The notes beneath the pieces are model-generated. The model had not been told where the DNA came from. It saw nothing but the letters and a program-made list of their open reading frames with translations, and did no database searches. This document shows, piece by piece, positions 22,671 through 31,537 of a DNA stretch of 38,639 bases. The number at the start of each line of letters is the position of its first letter. Within the stretch, counting starts at the first letter, position 1. Source of the DNA: Methylacidimicrobium fagopyrum (GTDB taxonomy: Bacteria > Verrucomicrobiota > Verrucomicrobiia > Limisphaerales > UBA11358). The position numbers and the translations under genes are program-made. The stretch spans positions 1 to 38,639 of the forward strand of contig JAMFSJ010000052.1 of NCBI GenBank assembly GCA_026225255.1. The letters are read 5' to 3'.

Positions 22671-24155
22671 TCAAACCGATAACAACCGGATCTGCCCGTT
22701 CTCATTCGTCGCGGCTTCGCCGAGCGTCAGGGTTTGGCGTTTGCGGCGTTCGATGATTTCTTTGTCGAGCCGCACGTCGTAGGCGACGGGATAATTCCCA
22801 TCGTAACACGCCATGCAGAAATTTTCCTTCGGCTGACCGGTCGCCGCCACCATGCCGGCTTGCGAGAGATAATGCAGCGAGTCCGCGTTCAGATATTTGC
22901 GGATCTCATCCACGGTGTTATTCGCCGCCATCAGTTTGTTGCGATCGGGAAAATCAATACCGTAAACACACGGGTGCATGTGCGGCGGGCAACTCACGGC
23001 GACGTGAACTTCCTTCGCGCCGGCGTCCTTCAACGTTTTTACGCGCGAACGGCACGTCGTTCCGCGCACGATCGAATCGTCCACGATCACTACGCTTTTG
23101 CCCTTCACGAGCGACTCAATGAGGTTCAATTTTACGCGCACATTGAAATCGCGGATGAGCTGCGTCGGCTGAAGAAAACTGCGTCCGACGTAATGGTTGC
23201 GGATGAACGCCATCTCGTAAGGAATTTTAGATTCCTCGGAATAACCCATCGCCGCGCACACGCCGCTATCTGGCACGGGAATCACCAAGTCAGCTTTGAC
23301 ATTGTGTTCGCGCGCAAGTTGACGGCCCATCGCTTTGCGAACTTCGTAAACGCTGTGATTATTGATCACGCTGTCCGGGCGCGCAAAATAAACGTATTCA
23401 AAAATACAGAACGCTTTCCGTTTTTGTTCGGGAAAAGCCTGGATGCTGACGAGACCTTTTTCGTTGATGATGACAATTTCACCCGGCTCAACGTCACGGA
23501 CGAATTCCGCGTGAATCAAATCGAACGCCGTGGTTTCGCTGGACAAAACCCACGCACCTTCCGCCGTTTTACCAATGGAGAGCGGACGGAATCCGTGCGC
23601 ATCACGCGCACCGATCAATTCTTTTTCCGTCATGATGACGAGCGAATACGCGCCTTCGATGCGACGCAATGTGCTCACGATGGAATTCGGCGAGCCGCCC
23701 ATTTCCGGCTGCGCGAGCATCATAATGATGATCTCGCTATCCACGGTGGTTTGAAAAACCAGGCCGCGACTTTCCAATTCATCGCGCAGTTGCGCGGCGT
23801 TGGTCAAATTGCCATTGTGCGCCACCGCGATCTGGCCGCGCGCGCAATCCACCGTTAACGGCTGCGCGTTTTTCAACTGCGACGAACCGGTCGTGGAATA
23901 ACGGGTGTGGCCGATGGCGGTCTGGCCGACGAGATTGTGCAGGACTTTCGGGTCGTTAAAAATCTGTGGCACAAGCCCCATGCCGTGATGCTTGTAAAAT
24001 TTCCCGTCCTGACAGGTAACAATGCCCGCGCTTTCCTGACCGCGATGTTGCAAAGCGTAAAGGCCGTAGTAGGTCAATTCAGCGGCATTCGGATGACCGA
24101 AAATGCCGAAGACTCCGCAGTAATGTTTAGGGTAATGTTTGGGTTGTTTTTGCAT
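22671..24155 (-). CDS. purF: Amidophosphoribosyltransferase
   Basis: First committed step of purine synthesis: PRPP plus glutamine to phosphoribosylamine. The N-terminal Ntn glutaminase domain has the nucleophile Cys in KHYCGVFGIFGH after a short propeptide, then LQHRGQESAGI; the PRTase loop is VVIVDDSIVRGTTCRS. It is the Bacillus-like Fe-S type: Cys residues in KAFCIFEYVY, HPCVYGID and FCMACYDG occupy the four cluster-ligand positions. I chose the ATG at 24155 (propeptide of 12 residues, Cys13) over an in-frame TTG at 24182. Its Fe-S cluster would depend on the SUF machinery. Confidence 0.96.
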   Translation of the reverse strand: MQKQPKHYPKHYCGVFGIFGHPNAAELTYYGLYALQHRGQESAGIVTCQDGKFYKHHGMGLVPQIFNDPKVLHNLVGQTAIGHTRYSTTGSSQLKNAQPLTVDCARGQIAVAHNGNLTNAAQLRDELESRGLVFQTTVDSEIIIMMLAQPEMGGSPNSIVSTLRRIEGAYSLVIMTEKELIGARDAHGFRPLSIGKTAEGAWVLSSETTAFDLIHAEFVRDVEPGEIVIINEKGLVSIQAFPEQKRKAFCIFEYVYFARPDSVINNHSVYEVRKAMGRQLAREHNVKADLVIPVPDSGVCAAMGYSEESKIPYEMAFIRNHYVGRSFLQPTQLIRDFNVRVKLNLIESLVKGKSVVIVDDSIVRGTTCRSRVKTLKDAGAKEVHVAVSCPPHMHPCVYGIDFPDRNKLMAANNTVDEIRKYLNADSLHYLSQAGMVAATGQPKENFCMACYDGNYPVAYDVRLDKEIIERRKRQTLTLGEAATNENGQIRLLSV

Positions 24156-24307
24156 CGCGCGCGCAGCTAAATTTTTCCACAAAAAGTGACTTGGCGCAAG
24201 TTGGAACGCGAAACCAGAAAAGCGGAAATACCCGGAACACCGATCCCCGGATCGGCGTGAAGTAAAACCAGCGCCCAGCGTCCAACTATTTTAATTTGTT
24301 TAACGAT

Positions 24308-24330
24308 GTTTTCGGCACGCCGCCGAAAAC
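24308..24330 (-). terminator. Hairpin downstream of the TPR-like gene
   Basis: A perfect 9-bp stem (GTTTTCGGC / GCCGAAAAC, 5-nt loop), with a second stem CACCCG/CGGGTG at 24331-24349. Both lie 12-50 bp after the stop of the minus-strand gene ending at 24361. No T-run follows, so termination is only suggested. Confidence 0.45.
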
Positions 24331-24360
24331 CACCCGCGCGACCCGGGTGCGTCCGGCCAA

Positions 24361-25914
24361 TTATTTCGCCGCCGCATTCGTCCGCCCGCTTTCGACCGAG
24401 TTAGTCGAAATCACCATCGGTGGCACCGCATTTGTGGAACCCGTCGGCGCAATCTTTTCCGCTGGCATGCCGAGCTGCGCGCGCAACATCGCACGTCCCG
24501 CGAAAGATAATTCACCTTTCGGGTCCAGCAGATCATTCAAAACGGTGCGCCGCATGACATCCATCGGCGGCAGTTCGACGCGCTTATTTCCTTTGGCATC
24601 CATCGTTTTAAGGTTGTAGCGATCATACGCGCGTTTCGCGAGGCGGCGGAAATTTTCCGCCCGCGTATCTTCGTCCTGCGCCTCGGCCAAAAAGGATTGC
24701 GCAATGAAACCCATCAAGGCGGAAGTCACGCGTTCTTGCGACGTTTCGCCGACATCAATTTGCAGCACGTCAAAAACATATTCTTCCAGCGTCAAATTTC
24801 CCGGCAAAGAACTTGGAACGCCATCCACGATCGGTTTGTCGGGAAATTTTTCACCGAGATATTTAAACCATTTTCCCGCGTCGTTATTACGGCCGGCGCT
24901 GTAGAGAAAATAAACGGCGTCGCGCAGAAAATTCCGTTGCGCGCGCAAGATGCCATCGCGCTGACCCGCCTGCGTTTCGTCCACGAACATTTTTTCGTAA
25001 GCCTCGTTGACCTTCGGAATTAATTCGAGGTTCGGCCCGAGCGAATAAGTTTTATCAAACGGATCCACAATGATGCGCCCGTGTTTGAAGGCTTGATAAA
25101 TAGATTGATAAATGCTGCGGCGCAGCGTGATCAAATCGTCCGCCTTCACTTTTTCTGGATTTTTTTGAGCGACGGCCAAACCTTTGGACGCCCAATAAAT
25201 CGCGTGCGCTTCCGGCAAGCGCCAGTCGAACGGCCCCCATTCGGCATCCACTTGCTGCGCGAACTTCGGATCAATCTTATATTTTTCGACCAACCGCAAG
25301 GTGTTCGTTTTTTCTTCGGGCGTTTGCGGGTCGATCAACGCCGTCAGATTCGTTCCGTTCGGGCCGAAGAAAGGCCCCATTTCATTCGCCCACGCCATTT
25401 TGTAATACTCGTTCGCGTCATCCAAATTCGCGCCCATCTTATGTTGAAATTGCCACGACAATTCGCGATAAATCAAAATGTCATTCGGGTTGTAATGCAA
25501 ACCGCCGTCGCGTAACAAATTGATGCCGTTCTCCACCCAACGCCAACGATCCGGAGCATCCTTGAACTTCACGGAAATGTTATAAGACATGTTCCAGCCT
25601 TGAAAAACCCAGACCTGCGTGAAGTGCGGTTCGAGGTCGGTGATCCACGTCGCCAGCTGCGCCGCTTCAAAAAATTTGTCATCCTGCTGCAAGTCATTCG
25701 CGCGCATCCACAGAAAATTAGAGATCAAGCCGCGAAAGCCACCGAGCGCAATCGTCGTGAACGCCAGCATCGGCGGCGCATTATCGAGCACCGCCATGTG
25801 CGTCAGACCGAGCCGGTCGCGGTCCACGTTCAACGATTGCTGCACCCGACCCGCGCTGAAAAGCAGCCCGATGATGAGCGCCAGCGAAATGATTTTTTTG
25901 AAACGCGCGTTCAT
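24361..25914 (-). CDS. Membrane-anchored TPR-like protein of an ABC-2 exporter locus
   Basis: The 517-residue protein is not assigned to a named family. It has an N-terminal membrane anchor (IISLALIIGLLFSAG, about 9-23), then an all-helical region with TPR-like spacing (FWMRANDLQQDDKF, WITDLEPHFTQVWVFQGWN, RELSWQFQHK) and many aromatic residues, consistent with a periplasmic protein-binding solenoid. The C-terminal part is Pro/Thr/Asn-rich. It follows the ABC permease by 103 bp in the same direction, third after the ATPase and permease, so it probably serves the same exporter. That gap has AAAGTTGAAAGT-like low-complexity phrases. Function unknown. Confidence 0.65.
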   Translation of the reverse strand: MNARFKKIISLALIIGLLFSAGRVQQSLNVDRDRLGLTHMAVLDNAPPMLAFTTIALGGFRGLISNFLWMRANDLQQDDKFFEAAQLATWITDLEPHFTQVWVFQGWNMSYNISVKFKDAPDRWRWVENGINLLRDGGLHYNPNDILIYRELSWQFQHKMGANLDDANEYYKMAWANEMGPFFGPNGTNLTALIDPQTPEEKTNTLRLVEKYKIDPKFAQQVDAEWGPFDWRLPEAHAIYWASKGLAVAQKNPEKVKADDLITLRRSIYQSIYQAFKHGRIIVDPFDKTYSLGPNLELIPKVNEAYEKMFVDETQAGQRDGILRAQRNFLRDAVYFLYSAGRNNDAGKWFKYLGEKFPDKPIVDGVPSSLPGNLTLEEYVFDVLQIDVGETSQERVTSALMGFIAQSFLAEAQDEDTRAENFRRLAKRAYDRYNLKTMDAKGNKRVELPPMDVMRRTVLNDLLDPKGELSFAGRAMLRAQLGMPAEKIAPTGSTNAVPPMVISTNSVESGRTNAAAK

Positions 25915-26017
25915 GAGCCCTTGTTAAAGGTTGAAAGTTGAAGCTTCAAAGTTGGCAAAGATTTCCACGCGGCGGCGGAAAATTTCGACCGGCGACTTTC
26001 AACTTGCGACTTGATTC

Positions 26018-27415
26018 TCATTGCGTTCCTTGCGCCGTGGCGAGTTCACGCCGGTTAAAACAGAAAATGCCGATCACCGCAAAAATTCCGCCCAGCACCA
26101 GCACCATTTGCGTGAACGCCAGGCCCAGTTCCGCCCAAGTGATGCTGCGACCCGTGCTCAACGAATCAATCGGCGAATAATTTTGCACCAGTTTGACAAC
26201 CGACAATATGCCTTTGAACGCCGGGATCAAAACCACGTCCGCGACTGAATGTCCGGCCGCACCGGTTTCTTCGTTGCCCGCTGCGACCGAGCCGGAATCA
26301 ATCGAATCCGCCAGCGTGCCGCTCGACATCACCACCGCCAGCAATCCCAGCGAGAAAAAAGTGGCGACCGGAAAGGACAGAAAACTCGCCGCCATCAAAC
26401 CCATCGCCGCCATCAATGCCAGCCAGAATAAAATAATTGCGAGGCCGCGCACGAAGTTCAGACCAAAACTGCTTTCGGGATAAAGCACTTCAATTCCGTC
26501 TTCCAGCGGAAACAGCAGCGCCGCGTTGTTGGGATTCGCCACCACGATGGTCAACACGCCGTTCGTATCGAAAAGATTGGGCGGAATCCGAAATTCATGA
26601 AACGTGTCCGGCGCGAGACTCATCGGTTCGCTCTGCCAAAAATTCGTTGAACCCAGGCTGCCCACTTGCCACGCCAGCCCGTAAGTGCCAGAGGCGCTTT
26701 GATTCGAGGAGTTAAATTTCACGCGCAATTGCAGCGGTTTATCCCGCAGAAAATTTTTCGCGAAACCCAATTTGATCTGCCAGCCACGCGTGTAACCGGC
26801 GGGAACCAATTGCAGATCCGCCCGCACTTGTTCGCGGATTTGTTTACGAACTTCTTTTTGGTCCGCCTCCGACAAATTTTGAAATTCGCCACTTTGCTTT
26901 TTGCGGCCTTGGAAAATCCGCTCCGTCTCCGTGTCAATTTGCGCGTCGTAATTTTCCTGCTTCGCCACGCCGCGCGCGACGAGGACTTGTTCGCGCAAAT
27001 TTTTCTGTTCCGCGGGCGGCAATTTCGTGGCGCGCCATTGCAGCAAACCAAAAACGCAACCACCGGAAATCGCCAACAACGCCGCGTTCAACGACATGAT
27101 GCCGAGCCATTTGCCGAACCAGATTTGCCAGCGCGCGATCGGTTTTGTCGCGACGACTTGGATCTGACATTCCTCAATGTCCCGCGCCAGCGTGCCGCAC
27201 GAAAGCCACAAGGTCGAAAGTCCGAGCAACGCCGTGATCGCGCTCAACGTGTAGGTCAAAATGATCTGCGTGAAACCTTGCGCCGTGCCATCGTCCTTGA
27301 TGACCAGCGGCAAACCGACCACCGCCAGCACCAACAGCGCCGCGATGACGAGGAACAAACGGAACCGCAGCGCGGCCTTCCACGTCAACCAAGTGATGGC
27401 GAGAATTTTTTGCAT
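26018..27415 (-). CDS. ABC-2 type transporter permease
   Basis: The 465-residue membrane protein has about six to seven helices: an N-terminal pair (LFLVIAALLVLAVVGLPLVI and the ALLGLSTLWLSCGTLA region), a large soluble loop of roughly 180 residues containing a beta-rich domain, and a C-terminal helix block ending NRRELATAQGTQ. The cytoplasmic segment ARDIEECQIQVVATKPIARW, with the charged-polar 'TKP.aRW' pattern, is typical of ABC-2 permeases of the exporter type (NosY/GldF-like). It is second in the run ABC ATPase - permease - TPR-like protein. The exported substrate is unknown. Confidence 0.8.
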   Translation of the reverse strand: MQKILAITWLTWKAALRFRLFLVIAALLVLAVVGLPLVIKDDGTAQGFTQIILTYTLSAITALLGLSTLWLSCGTLARDIEECQIQVVATKPIARWQIWFGKWLGIMSLNAALLAISGGCVFGLLQWRATKLPPAEQKNLREQVLVARGVAKQENYDAQIDTETERIFQGRKKQSGEFQNLSEADQKEVRKQIREQVRADLQLVPAGYTRGWQIKLGFAKNFLRDKPLQLRVKFNSSNQSASGTYGLAWQVGSLGSTNFWQSEPMSLAPDTFHEFRIPPNLFDTNGVLTIVVANPNNAALLFPLEDGIEVLYPESSFGLNFVRGLAIILFWLALMAAMGLMAASFLSFPVATFFSLGLLAVVMSSGTLADSIDSGSVAAGNEETGAAGHSVADVVLIPAFKGILSVVKLVQNYSPIDSLSTGRSITWAELGLAFTQMVLVLGGIFAVIGIFCFNRRELATAQGTQ

Positions 27416-27425
27416 TTATTCTGAA

Positions 27426-27521
27426 GCCGCCGATGAACACAAGTGAACACAGATGAGACTTGCGGTTTCGCAAAAAGAAATTTGATCTGTGTCCATCTGA
27501 GAAAATCTGTGGCTAAAATTA
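27426..27521 (-). repeat. Dispersed ACACAGATG / AGCCACAGAT repeats around the ABC ATPase 3' end
   Basis: After the ATPase TAA (27519-27521) the minus strand runs straight into TTTTAGCCACAGATT, then CAGATGGACACAGATC and, further on, CATCTGTGTTCACTTGTGTT. This is the same family as after argJ (1098-1136) and sufT (4620-4649). Confidence 0.6.
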
Positions 27522-28727
27522 TTTCTTGTTTCCGAGCAGTGATGAAAGTTTTTCATCCGCCTTGGCCAAATCTGCAGGCTTAGCTTCCGGCGTCGGCTTC
27601 ACTTCGGGAATTTTTGTTTCCGTCGGCTGCATCAATGCGGCCAGCTTTTTGTCGTCCTGTTTTATTTCAGGCACGGACGTAGCGGCTTTAATTTCAACCT
27701 TCGGCGACGCCGCTTGCGGCAGTGATAATTTTTCCAAAACTTTGTCCGTCTCCGGTTTTTCCTGCACGCCGGCCCGCAAGTATTCGGCCACGCGCGCGCC
27801 GGATTGCGCCCCGCTGGTTTCGTTCGCGGCGCGCGCTTTGGCGACGACATCGAGAAAATAACTTTCGAGATTTTGCGTCGGATTATCCACCCGCACTTCG
27901 CCAGTCGTGATGTCGCGACGGATGATTTCCAACACGCGTTCCAACGTTTCACGTGGCAACACTGGCGTCGTGATCCGCAACGCGTCCGGCTTGGCGAGCA
28001 ATTCCTTCAACGTGCCCGCCGCCTGGATTTTTCCGCCGTAATAAATCACCACGCGATCGCACACGTCCTCGACATCGGACAGCAAATGGCTGCTCAAGAT
28101 CACCGTCTTGCCGCGGCGGGCGAGGGCTACGATCAAATCTTTCACCTCGCGACAACCGATCGGATCGAGCCCCGCCGTCGGTTCGTCGAGAATGATCAAA
28201 TCGGGATCGTTGATGAGTGCCTGCGCCAGACCGATGCGGCGCTGCATACCCTTGGAAAATTCACCGACCGCGCGCGTCTGCGTTTTGCCCAGACCGACCA
28301 TTTCCAGCAATTGTTCGGAGCGGCTATCGCGTTCGCTTTTGGACAATTGAAAAATATTTCCGAAAAAATCCAGTGTTTCGCGCGAATTGAGATAGCGATA
28401 GAGATAAGATTCTTCCGGTAGGTAACCGATGCGCGCCTTTGTCTGCACGTGCCGGGGCGAATGACCAAAAACCTCAATGTGGCCCTTGGTCGGATTTAAC
28501 AACCCGAGCATCAATTTGACCGTTGTGGATTTGCCGGAACCATTCGGCCCGAGCAGACCAAAGACTTCACCGCGTCGGACTTCAAAATCCACGTTATCCA
28601 CGGCGCGCGCCTTGGGGCGATTCCAGAAATCTTTGAAGACCTTCGTCAGCCCGCGCACGGACACGACGACTTCATCGGATTTACGATTGGCGATTTCCGA
28701 TTGACGATTTGATTCAACAACGGTCAT
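27519..28727 (-). CDS. ABC transporter ATP-binding protein
   Basis: Energises the adjacent ABC-2 permease. The 402-residue protein has Walker A GPNGSGKST (60-68), a signature EFSKGMQRRIGLAQAL, Walker B LIILDEPTAGLDP and the switch His (LSSHLLSDVEDVCD). The ATPase core is about 230 residues; a further ~90 residues rich in Lys, Pro, Ala and Glu form an unusual, probably disordered C-terminus. Residues 6-18 (SNRQSEIANRKSD) are read from AATCGGAAATCGCCAATCG-like repeat units, so the true conserved start is near VVVSVRGL. Its ATG overlaps the stop of the toxin gene by 4 nt. Confidence 0.92.
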   Translation of the reverse strand: MTVVESNRQSEIANRKSDEVVVSVRGLTKVFKDFWNRPKARAVDNVDFEVRRGEVFGLLGPNGSGKSTTVKLMLGLLNPTKGHIEVFGHSPRHVQTKARIGYLPEESYLYRYLNSRETLDFFGNIFQLSKSERDSRSEQLLEMVGLGKTQTRAVGEFSKGMQRRIGLAQALINDPDLIILDEPTAGLDPIGCREVKDLIVALARRGKTVILSSHLLSDVEDVCDRVVIYYGGKIQAAGTLKELLAKPDALRITTPVLPRETLERVLEIIRRDITTGEVRVDNPTQNLESYFLDVVAKARAANETSGAQSGARVAEYLRAGVQEKPETDKVLEKLSLPQAASPKVEIKAATSVPEIKQDDKKLAALMQPTETKIPEVKPTPEAKPADLAKADEKLSSLLGNKK

Positions 28728-29110
28728 AGGTCACTTGTATGTTCACAGAAAATGGCGGCTAAATCAGTCTTTGTCATTCGTTTTTCGGCAATCGCAATCA
28801 TGGCATCATAGATCAACGAATCGTCGACTTGAAGGTTCACCTCATTCCCCTTCAAAAAAGTCAGAGCGGCCGCCACCGCTGTGCGTTTATTTCCATCCAG
28901 ATAAGCTTGTGCTTGTGCGATATGAAAAGCATAACTTGCCGCGATTTCAAATACGTCGCCACGGCCGTAAAGATAGGTTTTTCGCGCCGAAGCCAGAGCT
29001 GATTCCAACAAACCACGATCGCGGACACCATCGCTGCCACCAAACAAAGCTAATGAATCAGCGTGCAGTTGCTCAAGGATCGCCGGGCTCAAAAATTCCG
29101 GTTCACGCAC
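28724..29110 (-). CDS. Doc (death-on-curing) family toxin, variant active site
   Basis: A 128-residue Fic/Doc-fold protein. Doc proteins inhibit translation by phosphorylating EF-Tu. The helices and motif region are well preserved (GLLESALASARKTYLYG, then AYLDGNKRTAVAAALTFL), but the catalytic His of the HxFx(D/N)(A/G)NKR motif is Gln68 here (QAYLDGNKR); His63 is five residues earlier and does not fit the motif. It may be an altered or weak enzyme, or belong to a Gln-containing subfamily. The GTG start lies 3 nt behind the antitoxin stop. Its stop overlaps the ABC ATPase start. Confidence 0.85.
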   Translation of the reverse strand: MREPEFLSPAILEQLHADSLALFGGSDGVRDRGLLESALASARKTYLYGRGDVFEIAASYAFHIAQAQAYLDGNKRTAVAAALTFLKGNEVNLQVDDSLIYDAMIAIAEKRMTKTDLAAIFCEHTSDL

Positions 29111-29113
29111 AAG

Positions 29114-29323
29114 TCAATTTGCCAGCTTGCAGAACAATCCCGCGTGTTTCGAAAAAATCTCCGCGCTGACTGTCTTGGCCTTGCTCACATCCATGTAACG
29201 CACGCCAGGTTCATCGCGCAAAGCTTCATCGTTTGTCATCAGACTTTTGACAAAAGTTGAAACCCGTTCCTGCTCCTCGCGGGGCAGCAACTTGATCTTT
29301 TCGATGACTTCCATTGCACTCAT
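29114..29323 (-). CDS. Antitoxin partner of the Doc-like toxin
   Basis: A 69-residue acidic/basic helical protein. The N-terminal part (MEVIEKIKLLPREEQERVSTF) resembles small antitoxins of the DUF2281-like kind. The C-terminal part (EIFSKHAGLFCKLAN) matches the toxin-binding tail commonly seen in front of Doc toxins of this type. It lies 3 nt upstream of the toxin in the same direction, the standard antitoxin-first order. A TAAGG ribosome site precedes the ATG at 29323. It may also be read from the ATG at 29314. Confidence 0.8.
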   Translation of the reverse strand: MSAMEVIEKIKLLPREEQERVSTFVKSLMTNDEALRDEPGVRYMDVSKAKTVSAEIFSKHAGLFCKLAN

Positions 29324-29366
29324 AGCCTTAGCTTAACAAATCTTTACACACCAGCAAGCCCGTGCC

Positions 29367-31382
29367 TCACGCCAGCTTCGGTGTCAAACCACCGGCGGGT
29401 TTCTGATGCGAGCTGTGGTCGTGTTTATCTTCGACTACGGCGGGCTGGAAATGTTCAAGTTCTTCACCTTTGCGCACGAGACGGGCGCTGTTGAAGATCA
29501 CGATCAACGTGCCGGCGACGTGCAACATCGCGGCTTCAATCGGACCAATGTAGCCGAAAGACGTCGCGGACAAACCGAGGATGATGAAAATGACGCCGAA
29601 CGCAAAATTCTGGTTGATGACCGAACGCGTGCTGCGCGAGAGTTTCACGAGGAACGGCAAGCGGCGCAGATCGTTGTTCATCAGCGCAATCGTCGCGCTG
29701 TGGATGGCCACTTCGCTGCCGGCGGCGCCCATCGCGATGCTGATGTCGCCGGCCGCGAGCGCGGGCGCGTCATTCACGCCGTCGCCGACCACCGCAACTT
29801 TATAACCTTTAGCTTTGACGGCACGGACAAATTCCACTTTATTCTGCGGCAGACAATCGCCCAGCGCTTCTTCGCAACCGATCTCGGCGGCAACGCGCGT
29901 GGCCACCACTTGACGGTCGCCGCTGACCATCGCGATGCGGCGGACGCCAGCTTCGCGCAATTCCGCGAGTGCTTCCTTCGCTTCGGCGCGCGTCTTATCT
30001 TGCATGCCGACCCAGCCGACGCAGTGACCGTTGCGCGCGACGAAAATCAAGCTCCAGCCTTCCGTTTCGCTCAAATCCACAGACTTCTCAAAGCTCGCAT
30101 CAATGCCATTATCCTTCAGCCATTGGGCGCGGCCGACCAAAATATTTTCGCCATTGATCTGCGCCTTCACGCCGCGACCGGCGGTTTCAGCAAAATCTTT
30201 TGGCTCAGCCAAAGGAACACCGGCTTCGCCAGCAAGGTTGGCGAGCGCTTTGGCGGTCGGATGGTTGCTGTATTTTTCAGCGGACGCGGCGAGCAATAAT
30301 AACTCAGCCGGTTTCGTTTCGCCAATTGGCGCGAGGCGGCTGACGGCGAGTTGACCGGTTGTCAGCGTGCCAGTTTTATCGAAGATGAAAGCATTGATTT
30401 TCGCGGCGGCTTCGATGTCCGCAACGTTTTTGATCAAAATACCTAAACGTGCGGCGGCAGAAAGCGCGGCGACCATCGCGGTCGGCGTCGCGAGAATGAA
30501 CGCACATGGACACGACACGACGAACACGGCGATGACGCGTTCCAGATCATGCGTGAACGCCCAGACGAGCGCGCCGATGACGAGCACGAGCGGCGTATAA
30601 AAACCCATGTATTGATCCACGATTTTCTGGATCGGCAATTTCGTTTGTTCGGCGGCGATGATGAGTTCGCGCACGCGACCGAGCGTCGTGTCTGTGCCCG
30701 CGCGGGTGACTTTGATTTCCAAAACACCGGTGAGATTTTGCGTGCCGGCAAACACTTCGTCGCCGGATTTTTTATCGGCCGGCAACGATTCGCCAGTGAT
30801 CGTGGCTTGATTGAAGGAACCTTGGCCGCTAACGATTAAACCGTCCGCCGCCACGTTGTCGCCGGGGCGTATGCGGATGATGTCACCGACCGCCAATTCG
30901 CTGGCGGCAACTTCTTCTTCGCTACCACTTTTCGTCAAGCGACGCGCCTTCGTCGGCGTGAGTTTGATGAGGGATTCGATGGAATCGCGCGCGCCTTCAG
31001 CCGTTTGCGTTTCGATGAGTTCGCCCAGCAACATGAAAAACGCGACGATGCCGGCGGTCTTATAATCTTCCGACGCGAAGGCTGCGAGCACGGCGATGGC
31101 GACGAGTTCGTTGATGCTCAAACGGCCAACGCGCAAATCTTTGAGTGCCGTGACGACGATCGGGAAGCCCAAAATGAGCGCACCGATGAACGCGCTCGCG
31201 CTGGCCAGCGTGGTGCCGGATTGGAAAAACCAATCCACGAGATAAGCGTTGAGCACGAAGACGACGCCGAGGACGAGCTGCCAAAGGTGAACGACGGAAT
31301 GCGAATGGTCGTGGCCGCAACCGCACTCGTCATCATGTTTATGATCGTGTTCGTGCTGGCTCAAAAGTGACGTGACTTGCAT
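29367..31382 (-). CDS. P1B-type heavy-metal transporting ATPase
   Basis: ATP-driven efflux pump for transition metals in the inner membrane. The 671-residue protein has TGES (196-199), a CPC metal site in membrane helix 6 (291-293), the phosphorylation site DKTGT (335-339), the P1B His-Pro pair (NHPTAKAL) and GDGVNDAPAL. Instead of a folded metal-binding domain, the N-terminus is His/Cys-rich (residues 9-33: H10, H12, H14, H16, C20, C22, H24, H26, H28, H32), and the C-terminus also carries KHDHSSH. The last helix reads LHVAGTLIVIFNSARL, with His621 where Zn/Cd pumps have Asp. Zn, Cd or Co export is likely; metal not decided. I took the ATG at 31382; an in-frame TTG at 31403 is also possible. 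It follows three SPFH genes. Confidence 0.92.
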   Translation of the reverse strand: MQVTSLLSQHEHDHKHDDECGCGHDHSHSVVHLWQLVLGVVFVLNAYLVDWFFQSGTTLASASAFIGALILGFPIVVTALKDLRVGRLSINELVAIAVLAAFASEDYKTAGIVAFFMLLGELIETQTAEGARDSIESLIKLTPTKARRLTKSGSEEEVAASELAVGDIIRIRPGDNVAADGLIVSGQGSFNQATITGESLPADKKSGDEVFAGTQNLTGVLEIKVTRAGTDTTLGRVRELIIAAEQTKLPIQKIVDQYMGFYTPLVLVIGALVWAFTHDLERVIAVFVVSCPCAFILATPTAMVAALSAAARLGILIKNVADIEAAAKINAFIFDKTGTLTTGQLAVSRLAPIGETKPAELLLLAASAEKYSNHPTAKALANLAGEAGVPLAEPKDFAETAGRGVKAQINGENILVGRAQWLKDNGIDASFEKSVDLSETEGWSLIFVARNGHCVGWVGMQDKTRAEAKEALAELREAGVRRIAMVSGDRQVVATRVAAEIGCEEALGDCLPQNKVEFVRAVKAKGYKVAVVGDGVNDAPALAAGDISIAMGAAGSEVAIHSATIALMNNDLRRLPFLVKLSRSTRSVINQNFAFGVIFIILGLSATSFGYIGPIEAAMLHVAGTLIVIFNSARLVRKGEELEHFQPAVVEDKHDHSSHQKPAGGLTPKLA

Positions 31383-31537
31383 AAAATTATTTTTTTTGGC
31401 CAAACACTGGCATGGGATTCAACCAAGGGAAGAAAGTATCATAGAAACCGCTAAAGCAAAGACTACCGGGCAAAATGAACCGCGCGGGAACCCGGCTCCG
31501 GCTTTGTTTTAGCGTCGCGTCCATTTTTATTTTTTAT

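Noticed and set aside
22734..23858. 374-codon plus-strand frame over purF
   Set aside because: Antisense shadow of purF; no recognisable domain, and the minus frame has all PurF catalytic and Fe-S residues.
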